Of a stretch of DNA of 64,000 nt, positions 1 through 12,236 are shown piece after piece. The notes below the pieces were generated by a model. The model ran no database searches. It was not told where the DNA came from and worked only from the letters and a program-made list of their open reading frames with translations. The stretch is from contig NTMA01000035.1 in NCBI GenBank assembly GCA_002917075.1, positions 62,001-126,000 of the forward strand, read 5' to 3'. A program made the position numbers and the translations under genes. Positions within the stretch are counted from its first letter, which is position 1, and every line of letters begins with the position of its first letter. This DNA is from Hawksworthiomyces lignivorus. Its lineage: Eukaryota; Ascomycota; Sordariomycetes; Ophiostomatales; Ophiostomataceae.

Positions 1-3000
1 TGCGATGGGGTACTAACCATTTTCATCAAAGATTCCTTCGGAAACAAGTTTGAACGAATGGATGACGGCACCTTCTTCCTCGATACACGTAGAAAGAGGG
101 TGGCCTGACATTCCTCCCAGCCCTCCAATATCACGATGATGCCCTCGTGCCGCAGTATAAAACAATATATTCTTGCCGGCTTCATCAAATACGGGGGTCA
201 CTACAGTGAGATCTGGCAGATGCGTCCCGCCAGCCACTGGAAAATGAGGAGATGCGTTAAACATTCGTTGTATTACACTGCTCATGGAGACGGAAAATGA
301 CTTACTGGGGCTGTTTGTAAGAAGCACATCACCAGGCTTGAGTTTTCCAGCATGTAGCGCATGCTGGTACTTGATGGCATGTTGCATGCTGCCCAAATGC
401 ACCGGGATATGTGGTGCGTTGGCCACCAAGCCGCCATCAGGGCCGAAGATGGCACAGCTAAAATCCAAGCGTTCCCTGATATTCAGGCTCACACTGGTTT
501 TCTGCAGCGTCAGGCCCATCTGCTCTGCGATGCTCATAAATCTGTGTCCAAAGATCGACAGCAAAATTGGGTCCACGACACTGTATGGTTGGCTTGTTTT
601 CTTTTTGGCGCTACCGACTCGGATTAGAACTCTTCCTTCCATTGTAATCGCACTGGCGCCAGGAAGGACAAGGATGGTTTGTGTGTCATCCAATATAATA
701 GCGGGACCCTACAGCTGGTTTTAGTAAACTGTCCGACTGTCTCTGGTGAATACTATTAATGCAGCTTACAGAGATAGAACGATTAAGGGGCAGGTCCTCA
801 AGCTTGTAGACATAGGTAGAGACACGTCCAGTTTCCTGGAAATACACATTAGCGGTAGCGCACGCCAGTGACTTGTCGACTGGGACTAGGTGGGCGTCTG
901 CGTGTGCCAGTTGTTCTGTGAGACCCTGGCTTTTAATTGCTAACAATGGATCAGCAGCAACACCACGCACGCGAATGTCATCAACAATGATCGGCCGTCC
1001 GGGAACGTCGAATGAAAACTCCGTGTTGTGTCGCTCAGAGAATGCAGCAATAAAGCTGCCATCCACAGGCTCCGGGATCATCAATGACGTGCCCGTTCCC
1101 TGGTATCGCAGGTTTAGATAGCGCTCATATCGAAGGTTAGACCCTTTGAATCCTTGCTCCATCAGCTTCTCGCGAGTTTTCTCCTCCAAAGCATCCAATC
1201 GGGTATGAAGCCTTGGCAAGGAGTCGTTGCCAAGCACCTCTGAGCTCGGTTCAAAGCTCTCGTGAACGACGTCTGCCAATGCCATGCCGTATGCCGAGAG
1301 GATTGACGAATATTTGTGTATTACGACCTCGTTAATGCCCAGGACACGTGCGACCGAACATGCATGTTGGCCCCCAGCTCCGCCAAATGCCGCAAGTCGG
1401 TGGCTTCGCGCATCATAGCCCTTGCCCTCTGTCAATGATCGAATAGGACGGCACATGGATTCGTCAGCAACGTTTAGGAATCTAAGAATCGTTAGTATCA
1501 TGTCTTGCCCAGTTTATGCGTCTTCGAATGCGTGAGTGGTATAAACGCACCCAATTGCCACCTGCTCAGGGGTAAGGTTGTTGCCTGTCTCCTTATTGAT
1601 AGCAGAAGCTAGCTGGTGAAACTTTTGGGCCACGATATCAGAGTCCAAGGGCATATCTTCAGACGGGCCAAATATTTTTGGAAAATATTCAGGTAGCAAT
1701 CGACCCAGGAATAAGTTGGCATCTGTAACGGTCAGAGGACCGCCTTTCCTGTAACAGGCAGGGCCAGGATGAGCTCCTGCGCTGTCCGGCCCGACGACAA
1801 ACAACCCGTTCTTCCAAAACAGAATCGATCCGCCACCCGAGGCAACAGTGTTAATATCTAGCTGGGGCGACTGGATTGTGATTCCTGCCGTAGTGGTTTC
1901 GAAAACATGCTCAAATTTCCCAGAGTAACGCGATACGTCGGTGCTAGTGCCGCCCATATCAAATCCAATTACGGGCTTGGCATCCATAGGATCATATGTA
2001 GTTTTTGCAAAGCCAACCAGACCGCCTGCGGGTCCGGACAGAATCGCTCGAAGGCCTGAAAGCGACCGGAAATCAACCAGGCCGCCGTCAGACTGCATGA
2101 ATTGGCACACCGCACCCCCTGCATCATCGCCAAGGCCGCTTGAGAATCCCTTTCGAAAGTTCTCTACATAGGCTTTCATGATGGGGGTTAGGTATGCATC
2201 TGCTGTGGCTGACATTCCCCTTGGCGTCATCTTGATCATTGGAATCAACTGGGACGAGACAGATATATGCGGGAAACCGATTTTCTCGGCTATCTCTTTG
2301 ATACGCAGCTCGTGGTCTGGAAAGGTGTACGAGTGAGCCAGACATACTGCGATGGATCTGAATCCCTCACTGTACAACTGGTTCAGCGATCGGATTATCT
2401 CATTTTCATCTAAAACTCATTAGAACGCTGTTGTCAAAAGCACCAAAATACTTTGTTCAACTTACCAATTGGCTTGAGAATTCGAACAATCTCGCCGCTC
2501 AGACCACGAACGGTTTTACCTACATCTTTGTCCTCTGCAAAATCATGGTCGATTGTAACGCGCTCATCTACTTCAACGCATTTCTCATACAGAACATCGG
2601 GCTTTTTGATGTCGAGATCGAACAGCTTAGGTCGAGATTGGTGACCAATGTGTAGCACATCCCTGAAGCCCTTTGTGATAAGAAGGGCACTCCTTGCCCC
2701 CTTGCGCTCAAGTAAAGCGTTTGTTGCGATTGTGGTACCCATACGGATGGAGGCTGAGACGGTCAGCCCACGTAAAATAATTACGGAATGAAGAGAATTC
2801 GCCTCACCGATCTTAGAAGAATCCAGGGGCCGCCCACGAGGACAGGGTTCTCCGGTAACCAGTTCTAGGATACGGCGGATGCCTTCCCTGGGAGCATCAT
2901 CGTAGTTGGCTGGGTCCACGGATAGTAGCTTGATCACGATGTCCGGTTTGCCCGGAACAATACCGATGCAATCGCAGAATGTCCCACCACGGTCTAAACA

Positions 3001-3116
3001 ATTGACACACAAATTAGTCGGCTTATTGACCAATGCTAACTTTACATAAAAGTTGAATTACCTATGAAAATCCGGACCCGGTCATCCTGGACGTCGGATA
3101 GGAGCCTTTCTGCCAT
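1..3116 (-). CDS. 5-oxoprolinase / hydantoinase-family ATPase (HyuA-HyuB fusion), 3' end outside window
   Basis: This is probably an ATP-dependent 5-oxoprolinase, which opens 5-oxo-L-proline to glutamate in the gamma-glutamyl cycle in the cytosol. I place five exons at 3116-3062, 2993-2466, 2409-1551, 1481-770 and 708 to beyond base 1. The first four sum to 718 codons. Exon 1 joins exon 2 to give [13 protein letters not shown], the N-terminal ATP-binding motif of the HyuA half. The family usually has GGTFTD, so Thr is replaced by Cys. Further landmarks are [43 protein letters not shown] and [15 protein letters not shown]. The last exon starts the HyuB half with [17 protein letters not shown] and later [11 protein letters not shown]. 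Introns are 55-70 nt with normal GT-AG ends. N-methylhydantoinase-type paralogues share this fold, so the exact substrate is open. Confidence 0.85.
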
Positions 3117-4834
3117 AACGAAGTGATTGTAAAAGATGCCTGCAAATATGCTTTTTTTGTTATTTTCGCTTGCTATCTTCCGTCCTCTATGTTGCAAAGG
3201 TGAAAGGAGCAAGGTATATATGTTCTGAAAGTTCTAGCGATGTCTCTATCATGTGAAGCTAGGGTAGTAAGAGGCATCATATGGCAACCATTGTTGCGGG
3301 CTACCTTCTGTTGGGAGGGCGGATGAAACCGACTGATAAGAGTTGTTACTGGCCCTGGACACCAATGTCGCGGCGGGGATGGGTACCTTGCCGTAGCTTC
3401 TAGCGCCTTTATGCATTTCCAAGTTGACCGAATTGTTGGGCGGTCGTTTCCGCCGCAATAGTATTACTAAGAGCTCCGCTTCACGAGTATTGGTGTGCAA
3501 CTTGTACTTACAACGCTAATTCAATGGCTGTCATCGGCATACTCTACAATGGTGAAGGCATGCAGGCTGTAATATCTTTGCATCTGATAAACGGATATGG
3601 ATATGTTCCATAATGCCTATTTTGATAAGGTGATAGCTGGTGTCGCTTGGATATTGAGAAATAGCAAGAGACCTGCTGCTTTAACCAGACAGAAAGACAG
3701 CTTCTCATTTTTATGAATACTTCATTCAAATTCTTTTCGTGAATTGATCATCTGCTTTATTGGTGTTGATGTTGGTAGATTTTGTATTAGAATATGAGAA
3801 AGAAAGTATATCTCGATAAACATATGCCACACCACCATACTTGACTCTTTCAGATATGTTCACAACGACTCTAGAGACTTTTCCCCCTTCCATTCAAGTT
3901 CCGCAATCGTATAGCCTAGTGGCCCCAAGCATGTCATATTCCTTGTAGACGATATTTAGCTGGTCGTGATTTGCCAGCAAGCTCACCTATTCCGCTGTGG
4001 CTCGGAATACGATACGTTGGGTAGACTGAATCGTGAGTTTCAAACCTATACACACAAGTAAGAGATGACTATGAGAAACGGTATAAAGGGAATGTCTATA
4101 TTGCGAGAGCGTTTTTGGTAGAGCCAACCCCGGGTGTGGTGGCTGCTCTTCTGGGGCATGTTACCTAAGAAGACTTCATTCTGGGCGGCATTCTCCGACA
4201 GAGGCTTGATGGAGTTTACTAGTGCTAATTCTCCACCACCCTGTCAAATAGCTCCACCCTGGGAGAATTGTCCCTTTCAACAAGATCGTTACAGAGTTAT
4301 ATGGTTATCCCTAGGCATATTTTAAACAAGGAAACTTGTGTGGAATTAATTGAACCTTTTTTTTGGTATAGAGTGTATGCACGAGTCAAGCTCCTTGTTA
4401 AGCCGCCTGGAGCCGATCATGATGAAATGCTTCTGTCTTCTGCTGTACACATCATACATACGTCAGTAATGCTTCACAAATATGGACGTTATTAGTATCT
4501 GATATGGATACGGAATTTGAAGAGCGAGGAATTTATGATACAGGCGATAGAAGAACTTGCACCATTCATTCTCTCATCATAAGCCGCTATGATAGTTAGA
4601 CCTTGGTCCGTTGATCACTTGTGGTCTGCTAGAGGGGTCACCTGATGGAACCCCGCAAAGCAAACAGTATTAGAGGCCTATTATTTGGACCAGAAGCTGA
4701 GTGGGCCTGGAGTTTCGTTATCTCTTCGTCAACGCAACTTCGGATCTCTATTCGCAACCAGCACATTTCGATTCGGGTTCTATATATTCATTACAAGAAT
4801 TAAGGCCACGTTGAAAGCAATAGTATCTATCTCA
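3117..4834. other. Gene-free stretch upstream of oxoprolinase and first regulator
   Basis: These 1.7 kb are AT-rich. Short open frames are scattered, but none has family resemblance or convincing codon use. The stretch must hold the divergent promoters of the oxoprolinase (minus) and the Zn(II)2Cys6 regulator (plus). No tRNA or mobile element was recognised. Confidence 0.6.
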
Positions 4835-7253
4835 ATGGTACTTACAAGTCCACACAATGGCTCAACCACTCACAGGACGTTGGCATCCATAGCACGTAGC
4901 AACAATACAACGGCCTGCATACGATGCCGACAAAAGAAGAAGCGGTGCGATCAAAAGCTTCCTGTATGTGCCTAGCCTTAATGATACCTACAAAATTCCA
5001 AGTCCTACACAGAAATCAATGATTTTGATCTAACCATGACCAGAGATGTCGCCTTTGCGAGATTGCCGGAGTAGAATGCTTCGGGTATGACTCGCTGGCA
5101 CGACGACAGGTGCCCAGAAGGTTGGCATATGATATCAGATATTTCACCCTACTCCATTACTAAAACCTTCTTTCATAGCTATGTGCATGACCTCGAGGAA
5201 CGAATTGTATACTTGGAGTCTAGGCTCCGAGAGCACGGTATTCCTGAACAAGGCCTTGAGCCAAACGGGCAGCCGGCGGCTACATCTTCAACGGCCCCAT
5301 CATCATCATCCGAAACACTGCAGGCACCGGAGGATCAAGCTTCACAAGTGGATGATGGCGAATTCACAATGGATCCATCACTTCAAATTAACACCAGCGA
5401 ATTTGAATCAGCCGCAAGCAATGCAGCTGACGATATCATACACTTGACACGCCGAAAATTGGGATCCGAGCCTTCCTTTTCTAAAATCATTTTGACTGAG
5501 CTTATGCGGTCCAAGACAAAGACTCCGATGCCAAAACCCAGATCCTCGGCCCAAGACATGGCAGATCCTCAACTTTTATCCGACATTGTCTGTGATCTTG
5601 ACACTCGGCCTGTCTCTCTTCCGCCAAAAGAAGCCGCCAAAATGCTAGTGAACAGGTATTTCCAAGTCGCCGTGCTGGGGCTACCTTTGTTACACGAGCC
5701 AACCTTCATGCAGAAGTTTGATGCACTCTATGCCATGCCTCGGGCCATCAACCTCGCAGAAACCCATACCACCATGGAATCCAGGATAGCCACTTTCTTT
5801 GTCCTTGAAGTGTTTGCTATATCACTCCTTTCGATGCAGAGAGATCTGGCTAGGGCCCCAATATGGTTAGCCGACCAATATCATAAAACTGCGGTGGCCG
5901 CTCTCATTGAAGCTAGTCTTCCCATTGACTTGGAGGGCGTCCAAGCGCTTCTCCTCACTGCTCAATACTCGTATCTTCATCCGACTGTTTGGACGGCGTG
6001 GAAGACGCTAGGTGCGGCTCTTCGCCTGGCTGCAGAACTAGGGCTGCATATCGACCCTCCAGAAGACGAATCCGACTTCTTCACGCGCGACGCCATGAGG
6101 AGGACATTTTGGGTTGCATATGCTATGGACAGAAATCTGTCAATAGCTCTATCACTGCCATCGAGTCTTTCAGACGGAGCAATATCTGCAAAGGTATGCG
6201 CGGAGTCTCTTCCCTTGCGAGATTCGTGCTGATCACAAATGTTCACAGTTCCCGAGCGAGGTGGAGGATAAGTTTATCACACCTGGAGATACCGGAGCAC
6301 CTGACGGACACATGTGCAATAACAAGCGCATCAGCCGCCACATGCTCGGCTACCGCCAAATCCAGTCTGAGATGCGATCGGTCTTGTGCGAGCGGCCATC
6401 GCCGCCATATACCCCCGTAAATCTGGATGAGTGGCAGCATAGCATGAGCGATCGCATCAAGAATTGGGCCAAGAGCTTCCCCGCCTGCGAAAACCTCAAC
6501 TATTACCAGAAAAGCGTCATCGAGACGTTTGAAGTCAAACAGAATACCGCTCTCTTTTATCTCTATCGCCCCTCGCCCAATATCCCATCTCCGTCGGGTG
6601 CGCAGCTGATAGCCATGGCACAAGCGGCGTCGAATATGATCGAGCTGTACTGGAAGCTCTTCCGCGAGCGCAAGCTGACGATCTACTGGCAAGCGGTTGA
6701 GAATTTGTCTTCTGCCGGCACCGGGCTACTGTTCGGCTATGTGCACTCGCAGCAGGTCAGAGACCTCTTGTCGTTCCGGTCGCTGAGGTCGCTCGTTCAC
6801 ACTTGTTCATCGGTGCTGTGGGGAATGGTGGAGCATTTTGACGCATTTAAAGGGAAGCGCGACGCATTTGACATGACGGTCTCCAAAGTGCTTGCGGATA
6901 TCAGCGGCGATGCCAGCCAAGAGGCTGGAACAAATCGCCAGCTGCTCTCGGCTGACAGTACGCCTGGTGGTCTGACCAATTCCGACACAGCTTCTGGCGA
7001 CAGTCGTTTCGCCCGCCATAGAGTAGAAAAACACTCTGTGTACCTGGAACCTCACGATACCGGACCTCAGCTACCACACCTAGACGACGCTTCAGGTCGA
7101 GGCCTGCAGTCCGGACTCTTCCCGTCTGCAACAGGTGATAATCAATTCACCTACGAACATCTTGAGACTCTCAACTTTGCCCATATGGATGATCTATCTG
7201 CATTCTGGGAGGCGGCGAACATAAATGAAGTTTTTGCTACATCATGGACATAG
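4835..7253 (+). CDS. Zn(II)2Cys6 transcription factor with fungal-specific TF domain
   Basis: A nuclear, sequence-specific regulator. Four exons (4835-4963, 5044-5120, 5179-6193, 6249-7253) give 741 aa. The zinc cluster is completed by the first splice: CIRCRQKKKRC then DQKLPRCRLCEIAGVEC, that is CX2CX6CX6CX2CX6C. The second splice restores VPRSYVHDLEERIVYLESRL, the linker and short coiled coil that normally follow the cluster. The middle-homology (Fungal_trans) region is clear at LEGVQALLLTAQYSYL, then TLGAALRLAAELGLH and RRTFWVAYAMDRNLS. The start at 4835 is chosen because it gives a normal short N-terminus before the cluster; an in-frame upstream ATG cannot be excluded. Its target is unknown. 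It lies near metabolic genes and could be pathway-specific. Confidence 0.9.
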
Positions 7254-7562
7254 AACCATACAGAACACAGTTGGCGAAACAATGACACAGAAAAAGCAGA
7301 ACATGGAGCAATATAATTTCATTAATGAATCCAAGTTGCCAGTTTCGGACCACAGCTGACATACAATATGGGCTTTTCCAATGTCTATGTGCCTCATTTT
7401 CATGCCCCGATGCCAATAAGTGCTCTGATACGACTAAGCTACAGGAGTGCCTCTGGCATCGTGAGAGTATGAGACGTAGGTCAATGTTTACCTGAACCTG
7501 AGCTCATATGTTGGCAGACGGCTTGGTCATCCTCTGGCCTGTCCTAAGAACTCTGCTAACTA
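7254..7562. other. Convergent 3' intergenic region
   Basis: This holds only the 3' ends and presumed terminators of the first regulator and the 2EXR gene. Nothing else was seen. Confidence 0.6.
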
Positions 7563-8495
7563 TTAAGATAAATAGTCGTCTTTGAGCTCAGTGCAAAGCT
7601 TTTCCAGTGCCCCGACAGGGACTTCTTCTTTGCGTAGTTTCCAGCCCCTCTCCATTCGGAAAATCTTTTTAGCCTTCTCTGCTAAATACGGGTCCTTGTC
7701 TGACATTACCGTATTCACCCAATGCTCCACCTCATGAAATCCGACCTTTATATCCTCATTCAGCTGGCGGATCTGCTTCTTAAAGCGGCCCCCATGTTTG
7801 TTAAACCTAGAGAGCCGGCGCCATTGCATCTCGGTTCTTTTTTTGTCATAGTGGCATTCTGCTTTTGCAAAGTAGGCGCTTCTTTTCTGATAAGCACGCT
7901 GGACAACCTGGCGGGACTCCCAGCACGCTCTCCAAAGTCCCCTGTCGTCCATGAAAGGGGCTGCAGGTTCTCGGCCAGCCAATGCAAGGTCAAACTGAGC
8001 GAAATAATGGGTGCAAGATGGCGGGCGAGCAGCCGCCGTCCAAATCATAATTCTCAGCTCTGTGGGCAAGCGTGGAAAGAGGTAGAAGGCATTTTGTCTG
8101 GGTCGTGAAATGGGTGCAGTCTTTGAAGCAGCCTTAGAGATCAGTGAAGCTATCTTGGAGAGGTTCCAAGCAGCCATATGAAGGTCTGAAGCAGCGTTAG
8201 AAAGTTGCCTGATAAAACAAGAGATAGGGCATGTTTTTAAGAAGAGTGGTGTATGGCGCTCTATGACGGATCTTGATTCGATATTGCTGAGGTTCTCGGC
8301 AACTTTAGTTAGCTTTGAGTAGATCACGTCGAGCTCCATCTCTGCCTGTGCAAGCTTCGAAAATATAGACGGCGAGGCCATGATGCAGAGGTAGCAATTG
8401 CTCAAGGTCCAGCCAAGACAGTAACGTGTTGTCGCGTTGTCCTGACGGGGGGTTTCAGCGAATTGCTCGTTTTCTGATGAAGAAGCAAAATCCAA
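7563..8495 (-). CDS. 2EXR-domain protein, function unknown
   Basis: A single-exon gene of 310 aa. The recognisable part is FYLFPRLPTELRIMIW at about residues 135-150, the signature of the fungal 2EXR domain, an F-box-like N-terminal motif in a large expanded family. The WRACWESRQVV that follows is also typical. The N-terminal ~110 residues look helical. The C-terminal part is rich in Lys, Arg and Glu with a likely coiled coil (RLSRFNKHGGRFKKQIRQL). A second in-frame ATG at MASPSIFSKL could be the true start. No catalytic motif is visible. It is transcribed divergently from the second regulator across about 350 bp. Confidence 0.75.
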   Translation of the reverse strand: MDFASSSENEQFAETPRQDNATTRYCLGWTLSNCYLCIMASPSIFSKLAQAEMELDVIYSKLTKVAENLSNIESRSVIERHTPLFLKTCPISCFIRQLSNAASDLHMAAWNLSKIASLISKAASKTAPISRPRQNAFYLFPRLPTELRIMIWTAAARPPSCTHYFAQFDLALAGREPAAPFMDDRGLWRACWESRQVVQRAYQKRSAYFAKAECHYDKKRTEMQWRRLSRFNKHGGRFKKQIRQLNEDIKVGFHEVEHWVNTVMSDKDPYLAEKAKKIFRMERGWKLRKEEVPVGALEKLCTELKDDYLS

Positions 8496-8845
8496 ACCAT
8501 TAACTTCATGAACGAAGGAAATTTCTTCAAGAGAATTTTTTGTGCAGTGCGTTTTCGAGGTTTGTTGGTGCTCTCGGGCAAGGCAAGGGCCGAAATCTGG
8601 TGGAATGCGCCTCCTTCCGCACTGTCAGCGCTGTATTAGTGGAACAGTGTTTGAGGCGGTGGCCACTGGCAGAACAATGGTCACTGAACTACGGAGTACG
8701 GAGTCTAGACACCTCGGCTCTTGAGCTAGAAACCACCTTTGTTTGCCTACAACTTACCTGTGCTTTCTTCTCGAATTAGAGGTAGCTGACCTACACTTAT
8801 CACACTCCTCTTGGCGTGTCTACAAAATTCATAGCACCCCGGCAC
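8496..8845. promoter_or_regulatory. Divergent promoter between 2EXR gene and second regulator
   Basis: A 350-bp intergenic region between start codons facing away from each other. It contains a TACGGAGTACGGAGT direct repeat at 8690-8704; related motifs occur near 19240 and 62270. No clear TATA box was identified. Confidence 0.45.
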
Positions 8846-10863
8846 ATGATGGAGCAAGAACTGCGCTCCACGCAGCGGGCGCCAAGATCCTGCGTCGACT
8901 GCTCCAGGCGCAAGGTTCGATGTAACAAGAGAATACCGTGTGACGTGTGCATCCGGCGCGGGGTGGCTGCGACTTGCTCGCGGGAGCGCGTTCGGGTCAA
9001 GGGCCGGTTTCTGCTGTATGTCCAAAGCCTCCATCTTCCCTCCCGAGCGTGCTGCTTGTAGTGGCAGGATTTAATGGCAGGTTGGCAGTGCTGCGGCGGT
9101 TGATGAGCCGGTATCATATGAAGATCTGCTACAAGAGAATGCTCAACTGCGTATTCTCTTAGACGAGAGCAGATCTACACAGCCGAATGGATCGACACCG
9201 CCTGTCGGATCCGAGCAGGAGGACGAGATCTTCCAGCTCGATGAGAACTCGGATAGGTTCGACAGAATGCTCTTTGAGAGCCTGACGAATCCGGCACGCA
9301 AGCTCTCCGTTACCAGCGAAGCAGACATCGAATTTCCGTCTAGAGAGATAAGCAATTACCTACTCGTCCAAGGGCACAAGACCAGCTCTTGGTGCCACTT
9401 TGCGGTGCACCACCCGACGCTCGAGCGGGAGCACGACCTGTTCTGGGCGACCTGTCCAGACGCGCTCAGCCGCGAGATGTATGACCCGTCTTGGCTGGCT
9501 CTGTATTTTAGCTTCATCAGCGTGCGCCGCCCTCCTCCTTTTCCTTTGCTCTTGCATAGTCACGTAAATAGACATGCTAAATATGCGTTGCCCAGTCTGT
9601 TGCCGTCTTCAATGACGATGTTGCTGGATACGATCATACTAGCCTAGACAGCAGAACATTCAAACCGGACCGCGTCCGGCAATGGTACGACTCGGCATTG
9701 TTCTATTTGCATAAAGCCGACTTCCTCCGTGTTCCAGATCTACGCACCGTGCAAACCATTGCCATCTTGACCAACTGCTTCAATATTGTCGGGGACTTTA
9801 ATCTGTACCTAAACCTGATTCCAGTCGCCATCCGCATAGCGCAGATCCTCAAGCTTCACCGCGAGTCGCAGCTGTTGCACAGGCCCCCTATCGAGCGAGA
9901 GATTTGCCGCAGGACCTGGTGGACTCTGATCATCTGCGAATGGTGCGTCTCTCGCCTTGTCTTCTCTCCTCGTAATGTACGACTACGCCATGTGCAAAGA
10001 TTAACTTTTGCTGCAGGCTGTCTGTGCCCTACCGGGATCCTTGCATCCACGAGACCGACTTTGACGTAGACCTGCCCGCGATCGCCAATGACGACGAGAT
10101 TGGGCCCGATGGCGTGTCCAGAATGTTGCCTCTCCGCTATCCGCGTGCGATCCATTACCACATCGCCATGCTGCGCGCCGCACAGGTCAAATACCGGTTC
10201 CGGTCCGCATTGAAGTCGAGTATTCTAACCCGGTCTGCCGTGGTCCAACTCGTGACTGGGGCCGATGAAGATCTCGCACACATAATTGCCGATCTTCCTT
10301 CCTACCTGCACGCAGACTCAGATGAGCTTCTGCCTCCGACACCTGTGGCATCTGCGCCGTCTCAACTGTCACCATCTGGCACGACCACAGACCTTACCTT
10401 CTCCTGGATACCACGACAGCGGATCCTAATCAGCCTGGTGCTCCTCAATCTACGGATGGCCATCAACAACACCCTGCAGTCTTCTTGGTCAGACGAAAGC
10501 ATCGTGCTGCAAAGAATCCGCTCCATCTGCATGGACGCATCCAGCGCGATGATTACACTCGCACTACGGGACGGCATCGAGCTGGAGTTCTTAAACACAT
10601 GGTACGTTTCTATGCTCTAAGATTGAACACATTGGGTAGAAAGAAGTTCTTGCAGCTAATGCTCTACTGCTGTTGCTCATACGGCTAGGGGCCCTCTGTC
10701 TCATCTCTTTTCCGCCGCCGTCACGCTTATACTTGAGGCCGAACTCAGTCCAGTCCGCAGGCTCTGCGAGACAATGCGAAAGATGGAAGTTCACAACAAG
10801 GTTGCTGCCGAAGCCCTGCGCATTCTCGAGACACTTCTAGAGAAGGGGCCCTTTGATGAATAA
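8846..10863 (+). CDS. Zn(II)2Cys6 transcription factor with fungal-specific TF domain
   Basis: A nuclear regulator of 569 aa from five exons (8846-9015, 9089-9521, 9596-9942, 10017-10601, 10689-10863). The zinc cluster is CVDCSRRKVRCNKRIPCDVC followed by IRRGVAATC (CX2CX6CX5CX2CX8C). After the first intron comes SYEDLLQENAQLRILL, a short leucine-rich coiled coil. The core shows DRVRQWYDSALFYLHKADFLR, LIPVAIRIAQILKLHRES and EREICRRTWWTLIICEWLS, typical of the fungal-specific TF domain family with PF04082-like architecture. Two adjacent ATGs (8846, 8849) are both possible. The gene is convergent with the dioxygenase gene, with stop codons only 80 bp apart. Confidence 0.88.
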
Positions 10864-10943
10864 TTTCCTTGTATATTAATGCCCGCCGTTACTTAATTTA
10901 CATTCAAACGAGTTTTATTATCTATGGAGAATTTAAACTATCG

Positions 10944-12236
10944 CTATTCATAAGGAACCACGCCAGCCAGTCTCAAAACCTGTGGCGTTTCCACCACGCT
11001 ACTGAATGGCGCGTCTCGGGCACAGGGTATTTCCTCCCCAGCACGAGTCTTCGGCGAGCCAGAGGGATAGATCTCCATATTAGGCCAGTGTGTCTAGCAA
11101 ATCGTTAGCCATCGAGAAAAGAAAGTGAAGGAAGCCGGGCAGCTTACCGTTCCCCGACGCTTCTGGAAAAGCTCTTTCTTCTTCCGGAGGACATCTTTAC
11201 TGGCTAGGGAGGCCGGTCCGTAGCAGGCATCTGTCAATTAGTTGACAAAGTAAGCAAACAAACATATCTTGTGGCTAGAGCATAGGAGAGGCGAGCCAGA
11301 AAGATAAAACGTACAAACAAGGGAGCGAATCTGGTCTGTCTCCGGCATCGTATTGTAATGAATGGTGCGAGAATCCCAAATGATCAAGTCGCCTGGGCCG
11401 GCACAGACCTTGATCACCTCGCAGCCCCGGTCCGTGAACCAAGAGACCTCTTCTTCAGAGAAGCCGAACCACTCTTTGGGGCCCCAGGTCACTCTGTCCA
11501 CAACGCTGGGGTGCTCGCGGAAGAAGTTCTCAATCTTGCGGTGGGACCCTTTGACGACAATCAGCCCCCCATCACGCGGGCCGTTGGGTGCAAAGTTTAT
11601 GATGCCCTGGGCGCATACCAGGCCCGTCCTCCGCGGGTTCTGATCGATGTGCGGCCACGGTTCCGTCTGCGTCCGCTCGTCTTCTGGGATGGTCATGTTC
11701 ATTCCGTCGAACGATACGAGGAGCTCATCGGTGCCCCAGAGCTTGCTGAAAGCGCCGACAACATCGGGTTCTCTGTGAAAAGAGGCAAATTTCGATCAGC
11801 ATGCTGCATCGTTTGCCAAGGGGTGATTGAGGCTCACGTTCTTGCTTCCCAGACGAAGTCCTCGTGTGCGACGCAGTAGTCATTGTACATTCCTCCCCTA
11901 TACACAGTTAGTCACTAGTTATCTTAACCTTGGCTGCATACGACGAACAGATATTAAACAATGAGTTAGCGGCACATACTTCCAGTGGTAGGGTAGCTTC
12001 TTAGTCTGCCACGTCGAACGGACATTGCGGTCGAACCCCAAGGGGAAAGACTCCAGCCAAGAAAACATCTTGTCGACGTAGTACTGCGCCTTTTCAGCAC
12101 TCATTACCTCTTTAACGACTACGTAGCCATTCTCGAACAGCTCGTCGCGCCAGTCGCCATGGCAGATGCTGGTATCGACGGCTGCCGGCGTCGGGGCCGA
12201 GGTTGCAGTTACGGTAACAGTTTGTGTAGTCGACAT
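10944..12236 (-). CDS. Phytanoyl-CoA dioxygenase-like Fe(II)/2-oxoglutarate oxygenase
   Basis: Five exons (12236-11980, 11897-11838, 11772-11315, 11230-11148, 11093-10944) encode 335 aa. The double-stranded beta-helix iron site is visible: WPHIDQNP supplies the HxD pair, RTIHYNTMP the distal His, and the Arg in TDQIRSLVY is the likely 2-oxoglutarate anchor. GGLIVVKGSHRKIENFF is the PhyH-family strand and loop. Such enzymes hydroxylate or oxidise small substrates. Fungal members occur in both primary catabolism and secondary-metabolite clusters, so the substrate cannot be named. Translation starts at MSTTQTVTVTATSA, a short low-complexity lead. It is divergent from the NCS1 permease, and co-regulation is plausible. 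Confidence 0.88.
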
